Source: Sphingobium sp. CAP-1
Lineage (GTDB): Bacteria > Pseudomonadota > Alphaproteobacteria > Sphingomonadales > Sphingomonadaceae
Assembly: GCF_009720145.1 (NCBI RefSeq)
Contig: NZ_CP046256.1
Span: 62,001-126,000 of the forward strand
DNA length: 64,000 nt
Reading direction: 5' to 3'
The notes beneath the pieces were generated by a model. It had not been told where the DNA came from, ran no database searches, and worked only from the letters and a program-made list of their open reading frames with translations. Both the position numbers and the translations under genes were made by a program. The stretch's first letter is position 1; each line of letters opens with the position of its first letter. Below are positions 17,235 through 25,144 of the stretch, piece after piece.

Positions 17235-17771
17235 ATGTCCGATACGCTTGCCCCCTCTCGCGTCCCCGTTGCCGCCGATTCCGATCTCATTGATCAGCTC
17301 GACCGGCTAACCGTGGCACTGACCGAGACCGAATATCACGCCGCGACGATCCTCGCCTTCGATCCCGACGCTCACGTCTCCGCCGGGCACCTCGATCATG
17401 GCCAAGGCGAGCCACGTGACCGTCACCTCGCCGGCGACGCGATGAGCCTGCGGGCCTGGCGGATCCTTGCCCGGGCCTGTGCTCCCGCATCCGACCGATT
17501 GGACGACACAGCGCGGCTCGCGCTGTTCCTCGCCGAGCGATCCACGCCGATTGACGCGGTGCGTGAACCGGGGATCCGCGACCGCGTGCGCATCCGGGTA
17601 CGTCCGCGCGTTGGCGGGGACCGATTTGCGGGCCGCGAGGGCGTGATCGTGAAGACGCATTTCGCGGGCTTTTATGTGAAGCTCGACATGACGCCCCGCG
17701 AACGCAGTCAGAAGACCGAACTGGTCGAAGCGGCCTATCTCGAAGTTCTGGCTCCGGCCTCTGCCATTTGA
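17235..17771 (+). CDS. Unknown protein with KOW-like C-terminus
   Basis: 178 aa. The C-terminal stretch RVRIRVRPRVGGDRFAGREG and IVKTHFAGFYVKLD resembles a KOW-type beta fold, which often binds RNA or ribosomes; this is only a resemblance. The N-terminal half has no recognised domain. It has a leader with the tract GGGAAGGGGGAG (17159-17170) and AGACCGG (17197-17203). Confidence 0.7.
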   Translation: MSDTLAPSRVPVAADSDLIDQLDRLTVALTETEYHAATILAFDPDAHVSAGHLDHGQGEPRDRHLAGDAMSLRAWRILARACAPASDRLDDTARLALFLAERSTPIDAVREPGIRDRVRIRVRPRVGGDRFAGREGVIVKTHFAGFYVKLDMTPRERSQKTELVEAAYLEVLAPASAI

Positions 17772-17829
17772 ACCGCTCCAACCGATATGGAGGCGTACAT
17801 GCCTAAAACCTTCGCCAAAAACGTACACG

Positions 17830-17997
17830 ATGCGGAGCCGGTTTTATCAGGGAATCGGCAAGGCGGCCCAGGAGCTGGCCGACCTCTACGTCTACGACAC
17901 CGACCTGGAAAACCGCGCAGCCTTCAAGGAGCTGCTGTGGGATGCGGTGATGCATTCGCTCGTCGAGCACCACGGGTTCAAGCCGGAAGACCTGTAA
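17830..17997 (+). CDS. Small unknown protein
   Basis: 55 aa with a protein-like composition: MRSRFYQGIGKAAQELADLY and an end VEHHGFKPEDL. Its stop TAA overlaps the next ATG (TAATG at 17995-17999). The ribosome site is weak, so the start is uncertain. Confidence 0.55.
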   Translation: MRSRFYQGIGKAAQELADLYVYDTDLENRAAFKELLWDAVMHSLVEHHGFKPEDL

Positions 17998-18281
17998 TGG
18001 CCAAGATCGACCCTCTCGACCTTTTGGCATTCATTGCGTCCGGCTCCTCCATGACTACCGAGCAGATCGCCCGGAGATGGCCCGAATGGGCCAAGCGCAG
18101 CGACGCCGCCTACAAGCGCTATGATCGTGAGAGCGCGGCTTACCGCACGAAGTGGGGCTACCAGGCGCGAGGCACGAATGATCCTAAGGTCGACAGCCTG
18201 GCTGGCGCCCAGCGTTACTGGGTCCACCTCCCGCTGATCAGGGCATGCCTCGAGCAAAATCAACCCGATATCCTGTCGTGA
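17997..18281 (+). CDS. Small unknown protein, possible helix-turn-helix
   Basis: 94 aa. The stretch SSMTTEQIARRWPEWAKRSD could be a helix-turn-helix, but this is weak. The rest reads KWGYQARGTNDPKVD and a helical end. It overlaps the preceding small gene by one base and is followed 10 bp later by the second DUF4262 gene, so 17830-18750 is probably an operon. Confidence 0.65.
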   Translation: MAKIDPLDLLAFIASGSSMTTEQIARRWPEWAKRSDAAYKRYDRESAAYRTKWGYQARGTNDPKVDSLAGAQRYWVHLPLIRACLEQNQPDILS

Positions 18282-18291
18282 GGAGGTATCA

Positions 18292-18750
18292 GTGCGACGC
18301 ACTCATCAACCCAATATCCCCGACAACCGAGAGTTCTACGCTGCGATCGAGCGCAATATCGCGCAAAGCGGCCAGCATCTCTTCCTGATCTTCGCCGATG
18401 GGGAAACGCCGGCGTTCGCCTACACCATCGGCAACGCGCTGCGGGGACCGCCGGAGCTGCTTCTCATTGGCAATTTCCCCCCGCGCGTTGCCGGCGGCAT
18501 CGTGAACGAGCTCGGCCAGCGCATGCGCGAGGCAGGCAGGCCGCTCGAAGGGGACATCGACGTGGGCGGCCGCTTCCCGGTTCGCGTGCGCCGAGCCTCC
18601 GCAGGGGCCCGGCAGGCCTATACGCTCCAGGCAGGACGTTACTTCCGCCACGAGGAATACGACGTGCTGCAGATCCTGCTCTGCGATCCGGGCGGCACCT
18701 ATCCCGGCGAGCCGGGCTGCGAGCCCGGATACGACGTGCCGCTTGCCTGA
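18292..18750 (+). CDS. DUF4262-family protein (copy 2)
   Basis: 152 aa starting at GTG 18292 after a perfect AGGAGG. It shows the family features FAYTIGNALRGPPELLLIG and DPGGTYPGEPGCEPGYD. It is a diverged paralogue of the protein at 14037-14477. Function unknown. Confidence 0.82.
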   Translation: MRRTHQPNIPDNREFYAAIERNIAQSGQHLFLIFADGETPAFAYTIGNALRGPPELLLIGNFPPRVAGGIVNELGQRMREAGRPLEGDIDVGGRFPVRVRRASAGARQAYTLQAGRYFRHEEYDVLQILLCDPGGTYPGEPGCEPGYDVPLA

Positions 18751-18789
18751 TCGCGGCGGCGGCCCCCCACATTCCAAGACCGGAGACAG

Positions 18790-19104
18790 ATGATGTCCGA
18801 GCCGACCCACTTCGTCCACGTCTATGCGACCGTCAGGGTCAAGATGGCCGTTTCCGCCGACGATCATCACGAAGCGATGCTCGCAGCAGATGCCGCACTC
18901 TTCGCCAGGGGCTTCGGTGTGCGGCTTATCCCGACCGCAGAAGGCGCGCTCGATGCGGACTATGCCGGGGAAGTGACCGGCTATCTCGTCGATGAAGCGG
19001 GTGACCCGGAATTCATGCGGAGCGCTAACTACGGACCGGACTACGAGCCTGACTGGGGCCTGCGCGGCCGCGGCGACAACGCTGCGCCGATTGCCAGCTC
19101 GTAG
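18790..19104 (+). CDS. Small unknown protein
   Basis: 104 aa, acidic, beginning MMSEPTHFVHVYATVRVKMA. Two ATG codons (18790 and 18793) are possible after CGGAGA. The pattern of a beta-strand followed by a helix (DDHHEAMLAADAALFARGF) suggests a small alpha/beta fold. No family recognised. Confidence 0.65.
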   Translation: MMSEPTHFVHVYATVRVKMAVSADDHHEAMLAADAALFARGFGVRLIPTAEGALDADYAGEVTGYLVDEAGDPEFMRSANYGPDYEPDWGLRGRGDNAAPIASS

Positions 19105-19175
19105 CACCAGCAGGCAAAGGGAAGGGGGAGCGATTGGGTGGTGGCCAGACAGGCCAAGCCCCAGGAGATCCCACC

Positions 19176-20387
19176 ATGGCAACAGTCGTACAGATCGACC
19201 CCTCCGCCGACCAATGGTCCGTGCCGATCGGCAGGCACAGCCGTGGCTCGCTCATGCTGAACCTCGAACGCCTGCTCGCCGGGCGGCTGCTCATCCAGGG
19301 CAGCAGCGGCGCGGGCAAGAGCAGAACCCTGCGCAAGATTATCGAGGAGGCCTTCGATTTCACGACAATCGTGCTCGTCGATCCCGAAGGCGAATTCGGC
19401 AATCTCGCCGCCCACATCGGCGCAACCTCCCTAAAGGGCTGCGAGCTGACCTCCGATGGCCTGACGGCAGCCGCGGCCCGCGCCAGGCAGCACCGCCTGT
19501 CGCTTCACGTCGACCTCACCGATCTCGATCCCGACCAGCGGATCATCAAGGCGGCGGCGCTCTTCGCCGGACTGATCGGCGCGCCGCGCGAGTACTGGGC
19601 GCATACCGTCCTGGTCTGCATCGACGAGGGCCATCTGCTCGCGCCACATCATGCCGGATCGGCCCGCGATGCCGAGACCCGGCGCCTTGGCGTTGCCACG
19701 CTGACCGACCTCTGTGCCCGCGGCCGCAAGCGCGGCATCGCCCCGGTCATCGCCACGCAGCGCCTCGCCAAGCTCTCATCCTCGGTGATCTCGGAGCTGC
19801 AGAACTTCCTCGTTGGCCTCAACGTGTTCGATCGCGACATCGCGCGCGCGGCCGATCTCCTCGGTTTCTCGGCGAAGGAGGCCGATGCCCTGCGAAAGCT
19901 CGCGCCCGGTGAGTTCTTCGCGATGGGCCCAGCGATGTCGCCGCTGCCTGTCCTCGCCCATATGGAAGAGACGATCACCGAGCATCTCGGCGCGACGCCA
20001 AGGCTCACCGCGGCCGCTGCGGTCGACAGTGAAGAAGCGGAGAAGCTGCTCGACCTGTCGGCTCTCCGCGAGGTCTCGAACGGCTCGCGCGATGCGGCTC
20101 TGACGCTCAAGGGCACCCGGGCGCTCGATGCCTTCCTCCTCGATCCTTCCGCGCCGCACGCGGCCTCGATCATCGGCGCGCTCAAGAGCATCGCGCCGAA
20201 CGCCACGACCGCCAACGATCTTGCGGGCCATATCGGTGCCCCGCGCGAAGCCGTCGACAACGCCCTCGACATGCTCGCCGCCATCTCCGCGGTGGACACG
20301 ATGCCTCGAGGCGAGGATCGCATCGCCCGGCTTCATGCCCGCCTCCGCGCCAAGATCAGCGACATCCCCGTGGTGGCGCTGGCATGA
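19176..20387 (+). CDS. HerA/FtsK-like P-loop ATPase
   Basis: 403 aa. Walker A is GSSGAGKS at residues 42-49, Walker B is VLVCIDEGH (about 148), and the segment GRKRGIAPVIATQRLAKLSS carries the sensor-type Thr-Gln. This is the HerA/DUF87 pattern of hexameric DNA-translocating ATPases. The C-terminal third has no known domain but has helix-turn-helix-like segments. The ATG at 19176 has AGGAG upstream. The next gene overlaps by 4 bp (ATGA). A purine-rich leader tract (19116-19130) precedes it. Possible roles are DNA pumping, end processing or transfer. No NurA nuclease is adjacent. Confidence 0.82.
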   Translation: MATVVQIDPSADQWSVPIGRHSRGSLMLNLERLLAGRLLIQGSSGAGKSRTLRKIIEEAFDFTTIVLVDPEGEFGNLAAHIGATSLKGCELTSDGLTAAAARARQHRLSLHVDLTDLDPDQRIIKAAALFAGLIGAPREYWAHTVLVCIDEGHLLAPHHAGSARDAETRRLGVATLTDLCARGRKRGIAPVIATQRLAKLSSSVISELQNFLVGLNVFDRDIARAADLLGFSAKEADALRKLAPGEFFAMGPAMSPLPVLAHMEETITEHLGATPRLTAAAAVDSEEAEKLLDLSALREVSNGSRDAALTLKGTRALDAFLLDPSAPHAASIIGALKSIAPNATTANDLAGHIGAPREAVDNALDMLAAISAVDTMPRGEDRIARLHARLRAKISDIPVVALA

Positions 20388-21595
20388 AACCGCTCGATCT
20401 GGATGCCGACATCGTCGAGCTGGTACCCGCGCCAAGGCTGGTATTGCCTGCCACGCCGCTGCGCGAGATGGCCTATCGGGCCGATGCATGGACACCGCAG
20501 GAGAGCGAACGGCTGCGCGCGCTCTTCCTCGAGGACACCGCGATCGCCGACATCGCGCTGGCAATCGGCCGGGGCAGGGCAGCGGTCGCCGAACGTATTG
20601 CGCTGCTCGGGCTCCGCCGCAATTCCACGCGGACATGGACCGAACTCGATGATGCGGAACTGTCGCGGCGCTACGGCGGCGAACCCACGGCGGCCATAGC
20701 TTCCGACCTCGGTCGATCCTGCTCGGCGGTCTATGCCCGCGCCAGGATCCTCGACCTAACCGAGGGTAATCCGGCGGAATGGACGCCCTGGGAGGACGCC
20801 CAGCTCGTCGAAGGCTATCGCCGCGGCGTGCCGTTGGCGCAGATCGCCACCCTTATCGGCCGGCCGTTCGGCGGCCTATCCAGCCGGGCCGGAGCTCTCG
20901 GCATCGTGCATGCGAACCATCCGCCGGACTGGTCGGAGGCGGAAACGGCGAGGGCTCTCGACCTGGCCGAAGCGGGTCATCGCTACACGGCGATCGTCGG
21001 GATGCTCGGCCAGGAAGGCTTTCCCCAACGCACGGTCCGCGGCTTCGGCCTCGCCATCCGCAAGCTGGGCTATGGCCGCGGCTGGGGCAGGGCCTGGACG
21101 CCGGAAGAAGACGCCCTGCTGCGCAAGGCCTACATCGACGGTACGAGTCTCACCCCGCTGCGCCGCCAGCTTGGCCGCACCGCTGGATCGCTGCGCCACC
21201 GCGCCGAATATCTGGGCCTGCGCGGGCTTCATGCCAACCGCAATGGCTGGCGGCTTGGTCCGGACTGGACCGAGGCCGACGAGGCGCGCCTTCGTGCGGA
21301 CTATGGCCGTGTCCCGACCAAGGTCCTGGCGGCAAGCCTGGGACGGACCAAAGCTGCGCTCACCTCGCGCGCGAATAGCCTCGGCCTTGTCCACGGCTAC
21401 ATTCGGCCTTTCAGCGACGATGAAACGCGCGCGCTCGACGTCGCCTTCAACACCGGTGTGTCGCTCGCCGATCTCGCGGTGGCGCTCAACCGCAAGGCCA
21501 TGTCGCTCAGCAAATACGCGACCAACCATGGCTATCAGTTCGGCCGCCGGCCGCGCCGCGCCGTGACGCTCGAAGCGCTCTTGGCCACGAACTGA
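20384..21595 (+). CDS. Seven-repeat Myb/SANT-like DNA-binding protein
   Basis: 403 aa consisting almost entirely of seven tandem helix-turn-helix-like units. Each starts with W-T/S-x3-D/E or a close variant, at residues about 36, 85, 133, 183, 238, 295 and 343 (the last has Phe instead of Trp). Most contain an IA..LGR-type turn, for example IALAIGR, IASDLGR, IATLIGR and LAASLGR. The spacing is 48-57 residues. The design is like Myb/SANT or GcrA-type homeodomain-like folds in tandem, unusual in bacteria. It is translationally coupled to the HerA-like ATPase (ATGA at 20384), so the two products probably work together. It may position the ATPase on DNA; this is inference. Confidence 0.75.
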   Translation: MKPLDLDADIVELVPAPRLVLPATPLREMAYRADAWTPQESERLRALFLEDTAIADIALAIGRGRAAVAERIALLGLRRNSTRTWTELDDAELSRRYGGEPTAAIASDLGRSCSAVYARARILDLTEGNPAEWTPWEDAQLVEGYRRGVPLAQIATLIGRPFGGLSSRAGALGIVHANHPPDWSEAETARALDLAEAGHRYTAIVGMLGQEGFPQRTVRGFGLAIRKLGYGRGWGRAWTPEEDALLRKAYIDGTSLTPLRRQLGRTAGSLRHRAEYLGLRGLHANRNGWRLGPDWTEADEARLRADYGRVPTKVLAASLGRTKAALTSRANSLGLVHGYIRPFSDDETRALDVAFNTGVSLADLAVALNRKAMSLSKYATNHGYQFGRRPRRAVTLEALLATN

Positions 21596-21598
21596 CCC

Positions 21599-21630
21599 GG
21601 GCTCGGGCGCCGAGCCATTCGCCCGAGCCC
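21599..21630 (+). terminator. Strong hairpin after the HerA/Myb operon
   Basis: The arms GGGCTCGGGCG (21599-21609) and CGCCCGAGCCC (21620-21630) are perfectly complementary. There are only two T residues after the stem, so it may be a terminator or an mRNA end stabiliser. Confidence 0.55.
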
Positions 21631-21695
21631 TTCCACGCCCGCCAATCAGAACGTCGCGATGCCGCGCGAAGCGGCCCCGTGACCGGGGATCTCTC

Positions 21696-22499
21696 ATGCC
21701 GCCGCAGGATCGACACATCAGGAACGTCCTGAAACTCTTCGATGCGCATTGCTATCGTCACGACCGCTACACGCTCTTCTCCGACTGCATGGAGCTCATA
21801 GCGATCAGCATCTCGAACAGCGTCGACAGCCGATCCCGGGAAACGCGCGAGGCGCGCTATCTCGAGATCGTGGGACGATATGAGCAGCACACCATCGAGA
21901 TGTTCCCTCGCGTCTTCGGAGAGATCACAATGGCACTGGAGGAAGCGCCAGGGGACGTCCTCGGGAGCATCTTCACCGCGCTCGAGATCCACAACAAGAA
22001 CCGTGGGCAATTCTTCACGCCCTATCCGGTTTGCCAGATGATGGCACAGGTCACGCTTGGCGATGCCAAGGACGCCCTGGCGCTGATCGACGACAAGGGT
22101 TTCGTCAGCGCGATGGAACCCGCCTGCGGTGCCGGCGCCATGGTCATTGCTCTCGCCGAAGCGATGCGCGCCGCCGGGATCAACTATCAGCGCCATCTCC
22201 ACGTGACGGCGATCGATATCGACCAACGCGCCGTACACATGGGCTATATCCAGTTCTCGCTGCTCCACATTCCGGCCCACGTGATCGTTGGTAACTCTCT
22301 CAGCAACGAGGTCCGCGAACACTGGTTCACGCCGGCCCACATCCTCGGCGGCTGGGGCGCCAGGCTTGCCAGCCAGGAACGCTTGGTCGAACAACCCCCG
22401 CGATTTTTTACTGAAACGACACCGGAACGCACAACCCACGATAAGCAAGCCCAAGAGCCAAGGACCAGAACGGTCGGCGAGCAGTTGACCCTATTCTGA
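21696..22499 (+). CDS. N6-DNA-methylase-like protein lacking the NPPY motif
   Basis: 267 aa. The fold resembles type I/N6-adenine methyltransferases: GQFFTPYPVCQMMAQ (about 108-122) and the SAM-binding EPACGAGAMVIALAEA (about 140). The catalytic motif IV, normally (D/N)PP(Y/F), should follow the strand VIVGNSLS but is absent; the sequence is GNSLSNEVREHW. It may bind DNA and SAM without methylating, or act on another substrate. The end reads EQLTLF. Similar proteins without NPPY occur on conjugative elements. The gene is monocistronic and convergent with the HEPN-like gene. Confidence 0.75.
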   Translation: MPPQDRHIRNVLKLFDAHCYRHDRYTLFSDCMELIAISISNSVDSRSRETREARYLEIVGRYEQHTIEMFPRVFGEITMALEEAPGDVLGSIFTALEIHNKNRGQFFTPYPVCQMMAQVTLGDAKDALALIDDKGFVSAMEPACGAGAMVIALAEAMRAAGINYQRHLHVTAIDIDQRAVHMGYIQFSLLHIPAHVIVGNSLSNEVREHWFTPAHILGGWGARLASQERLVEQPPRFFTETTPERTTHDKQAQEPRTRTVGEQLTLF

Positions 22500-22558
22500 A
22501 TTGCAATCCCGCCAGCGCGCCTCGGCTCTGGACATCACACTCTGAGGCGGGCTCTGGA

Positions 22559-22990
22559 TCACCAATATACCCGGAACCTCCGGTCAGAGCGATCATAGGG
22601 CTGTTCGAAAATCGCTGCCCGCACCTTCTCCGCGATCTCTTTGAGCGTGGCGAACATCCGATTGATTTCGGACAGATCGCTGAGCTGTTCCGGCCCATAT
22701 CTCACCATGAGATAATCGCGCTGATCGCTCAATCGGACCAGATGCTCCGCGGTACGGCGCCGGAGAGACAATCCCTTCTCGACAGCCAACCGCGTCCGTT
22801 CGGCGAGATCATGCTGCAATCCCCGGACCTGCTTTCGATCGACCGAATGAAAGAGCAGAAACGCATTGAGGTAAGTCTCGATCGACTGAATGGCGCACAG
22901 CCTAGCCGGGGTGGACGAGACACTCCGGCCTTTCTCGATCTGCGGCAGCAGCCTGTGCGCGGCATCCCAGTAGGCGTCGGCCAAGGTCAT
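22559..22990 (-). CDS. HEPN-like protein
   Basis: 143 aa and helical. The pattern CAIQSIETYLNAFLLFHSVD, then QHDL and ending LSDQRDYLMVRYGPE, is like HEPN-fold proteins (helix with Glu, then HDL, then R....RY). HEPN proteins are often RNases in toxin or defence systems; a canonical Rx4-6H motif is not clear. I chose ATG 22990; the frame extends upstream to 23242 but that part overlaps mucR and looks non-coding. Confidence 0.5.
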   Translation of the reverse strand: MTLADAYWDAAHRLLPQIEKGRSVSSTPARLCAIQSIETYLNAFLLFHSVDRKQVRGLQHDLAERTRLAVEKGLSLRRRTAEHLVRLSDQRDYLMVRYGPEQLSDLSEINRMFATLKEIAEKVRAAIFEQPYDRSDRRFRVYW

Positions 22991-23135
22991 GACCGTACCA
23001 ACCGACGCCTCCGTGCCGGGATAGGACGGGGTGCGAGTCTCGATCAGCCCCGGAGGTGTTGTCGAGCGCCGCGTCGAAATATCTTGATCCGATGGTCCCT
23101 TTTCCAAACCGGCCGTCTCCCCAGAGGAAGTCCTA

Positions 23136-23630
23136 TTAGGCGGGCTGCCCTTCGGTGGATTTCGGACTTCCGCGACGAACCGGCGCAGATTTCGTCGCCT
23201 TTGCCGATGCGGCAGCGCTGGACCCCTTGGGCTTGCGGCCAAGTCCGATGCTCTTGGCGAGCGTGCGACGCTGCTCGGCGTAATTGGGCGCGACCATCGG
23301 ATAGTCGGCCGGAAGATTCCACTTCGAACGATAGTCCGCCGGCGTCATCTGATAGTGCGTCATGAGATGACGCTTGAGCATCTTGAGCTTTTTGCCGTCT
23401 TCCAGGCAGACGATGTAGTCAGGTTTCACCGAGGCACGCACGGATACCGCCGGCTCCTGCTTTGTCTCGGGCGCCGTTTCACTTTTGCCGAGATTGCTCA
23501 ACGCTCCGTGAACATTCTGGATCAGGGACGGCAAATCCGCCACCGCCACGCTGTTGTTCGTCACATGCGCCGCGACGATATCAGCGGTCAGGGTAATCAG
23601 CGTGCTATCGTTTTCCGATACGTCGCTCAT
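23136..23630 (-). CDS. mucR: MucR/Ros-family transcriptional regulator
   Basis: 164 aa. It has the Ros/MucR zinc-finger core: CLEDGKKLKMLKRHLMTHY, followed by MTPADYRSKWNLPADYPMV and APNYAEQRRTLAKSIGLGR. The ligands Cys, Asp, His and His are all present. The N-terminus reads ITLTADIVAAHVTNNSVAVA, typical for the oligomerisation domain. The C-terminus is basic and Ala/Lys-rich. MucR proteins bind AT-rich DNA and silence or regulate many genes in alphaproteobacteria. It is divergent from the Mom-like gene, with a 259-bp region between them that probably holds operators. Confidence 0.9.
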   Translation of the reverse strand: MSDVSENDSTLITLTADIVAAHVTNNSVAVADLPSLIQNVHGALSNLGKSETAPETKQEPAVSVRASVKPDYIVCLEDGKKLKMLKRHLMTHYQMTPADYRSKWNLPADYPMVAPNYAEQRRTLAKSIGLGRKPKGSSAAASAKATKSAPVRRGSPKSTEGQPA

Positions 23631-23889
23631 GATGATCTTGCCTTCTCTGGTTGAAGAACCCGGAAGACTATTCGCTACCGGGAACATGGCGCCCTGTGAA
23701 GTTCCCAAAGGCTCACAGGAGCACCTATTCACCCGCGCCAAACAGGGACGTACGATATCTGATCGCGTCCAAACCCGAACATTCCGTAAATCCCTTCATG
23801 TCGATTCATGTCCAAAGAAGAGGGGAATGGGCCGGGGAGACCGGTCGGAGGCCAAGCGCCTTCGACCCCTTCCACCCGGGAGCCAGGAC

Positions 23890-24666
23890 ATGGAGACCTC
23901 ACGAAGCCAGCGATGGCGGGAACGCCGCGCCTTATGGGCGACGGACTCTCTCATCATCAATCCGAAGGCCTATTCGGTCGACATCATCGATCACGCCGTA
24001 GCGCGTACGTTCATCGCCGAGCATCATTATCTGCCGAGCTATCCGGCAGCCCAGGTCGCAGTCGGCCTCTTTGGACTCCGCGCGGTCCTGGCAGGCGTGG
24101 CCGTCTTCGCGGTTCCCGCGACCGACGCCGTCATCACCCGGCACACGGGCTTCACCGATCCGGCAAAGGGATGCGTTCTCGCACGCCTGATTCTTCTCGA
24201 CCGGGTCCCGCAGAACGGGGAAAGCTTCTTTTGCGCACGGGCCTTCCGACTGCTTCGCCAGGCGCGGCCAGCGATCGAAGCCGTCGTTTCCTACAGCGAC
24301 CCCGAATTCGGGCATACCGGCCGGGTTTACGCCGCTCTTTCCGGGGCGCACCGGGGCACCACGCGCCCGCGTACAGTCCTTCGCGCCGCAGGCCAGACGA
24401 TCTCCGATCGGACGCTTTCGAAGATCCGGCTCCGCGAACGCGGGATGGATGGCGCCATCGACCAGATCGTCCGCCTCGGTCTACCGGCGCCCGGCCTGCG
24501 CGAGAGCCCAGCCGCATGGCTCGCCCGCCTTCAGGCCGAGCAGCTCCTGACCCGCCACCGCCAATCCGGACTCTTCACCTACTGCTTCGAGCTCACCCGC
24601 AACGCGCGCCGACAGGGCCGCGCACTCCCGCGGTTGCCCTATCCTAAACTATTGCCGGGGCCGTGA
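23890..24666 (+). CDS. Mom-like DNA-modification protein
   Basis: 258 aa. The protein has a GNAT-like layout of the phage Mu Mom type: ARTFIAEHHYLPSYPAAQVA (about 37-56), VGLFGLRAVLAGVAVF, a long segment with LARLILLDRVPQNGESFFCA, VSYSDPEFGHTGRVYAALSG and a C-terminal ISDRTLSKIRLRERG. Family members are annotated as Mom-family adenine methylcarbamoylation proteins, which modify DNA adenine and protect it from restriction. No com-like translational activator was seen. A leader with the purine tract (23815-23838) and AGACCGG (23838-23844) precedes it. The start ATG 23890 follows GGGAG. Confidence 0.7.
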   Translation: METSRSQRWRERRALWATDSLIINPKAYSVDIIDHAVARTFIAEHHYLPSYPAAQVAVGLFGLRAVLAGVAVFAVPATDAVITRHTGFTDPAKGCVLARLILLDRVPQNGESFFCARAFRLLRQARPAIEAVVSYSDPEFGHTGRVYAALSGAHRGTTRPRTVLRAAGQTISDRTLSKIRLRERGMDGAIDQIVRLGLPAPGLRESPAAWLARLQAEQLLTRHRQSGLFTYCFELTRNARRQGRALPRLPYPKLLPGP

Positions 24667-24672
24667 TCGCTC

Positions 24673-24897
24673 TCAGGCCTTGACGCCTTCGACATAGGTG
24701 ATCGCCTCACCGACCGTCTGGTTCTTCTCCGCGTCGGCATCGGGGATCGCGATTCCGAATTTCTTCCTCGATCGCCATGACCAGCTCGACGACATCCAGG
24801 CTGTCTGCCCCGAGATCATCAATGAAATGGGCGTTGGGCATTACTTTCTCGCGGTCGGCGCCAAACTGATGCGCCACGAAATCGCTGACCCGATGGC
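24673..24897 (-). pseudogene. acpP: Acyl carrier protein pseudogene
   Basis: On the minus strand the sequence encodes FIDDLGADSLDVVELVMAIE, the ACP consensus around the phosphopantetheine Ser. One extra A in GAAGAAATTCGG then shifts the frame. The correct continuation, FGIAIPDADAEKNQTVGEAI, follows in the other frame and ends in VEGVKA-stop at 24673. The N-terminus lacks a start codon. It is therefore a truncated, frameshifted copy, probably carried in from a chromosomal locus. Confidence 0.8.
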
Positions 24898-24929
24898 TAC
24901 GTCACCCCAAGCGACCCTCCCGCGGAGCG

Positions 24930-25067
24930 GGCTCGTGCTCTGCGCGCAACCTGTTCCACAAGGTCTACATGCAGAACCTGACAGTTCAGGCGGGCAATAG
25001 CGGCCTGATCGTCGGCACTCCGAGCGAACCCCGGCTGATCGGGGTGACTCTGAGGCTGCACAATTAA
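24930..25067 (+). pseudogene. C-terminal remnant of a TonB-dependent receptor-like protein
   Basis: A frame ending at TAA 25065-25067 reads KVYMQNLTVQAGNSGLIVGT and then RLIGVTLRLHN. The ending resembles the last beta-strands of sphingomonad TonB-dependent receptors (usually GVTLRLRF). No start exists; the fragment is about 45 codons. It directly precedes the short repeat at 25076. Confidence 0.45.
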
Positions 25068-25075
25068 ACCAACCC

Positions 25076-25102
25076 GTCTCTAAAACGCTCGAATTTCGAG
25101 AC
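25076..25102. repeat. 27-bp repeat, left copy, at edge of NO-detox cargo
   Basis: GTCTC...GAGAC unit starting GTCTCTAAAACGCTCGAATT. It matches the copy at 30642-30667 in about 23 of 27 columns (one gap), in the same orientation. Both have GTCTC/GAGAC ends that form an inverted pair. Confidence 0.6.
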
Positions 25103-25144
25103 GCATGCGGCCTACATGAGCTATCCGCTCCCCAGGTTAGGCCG

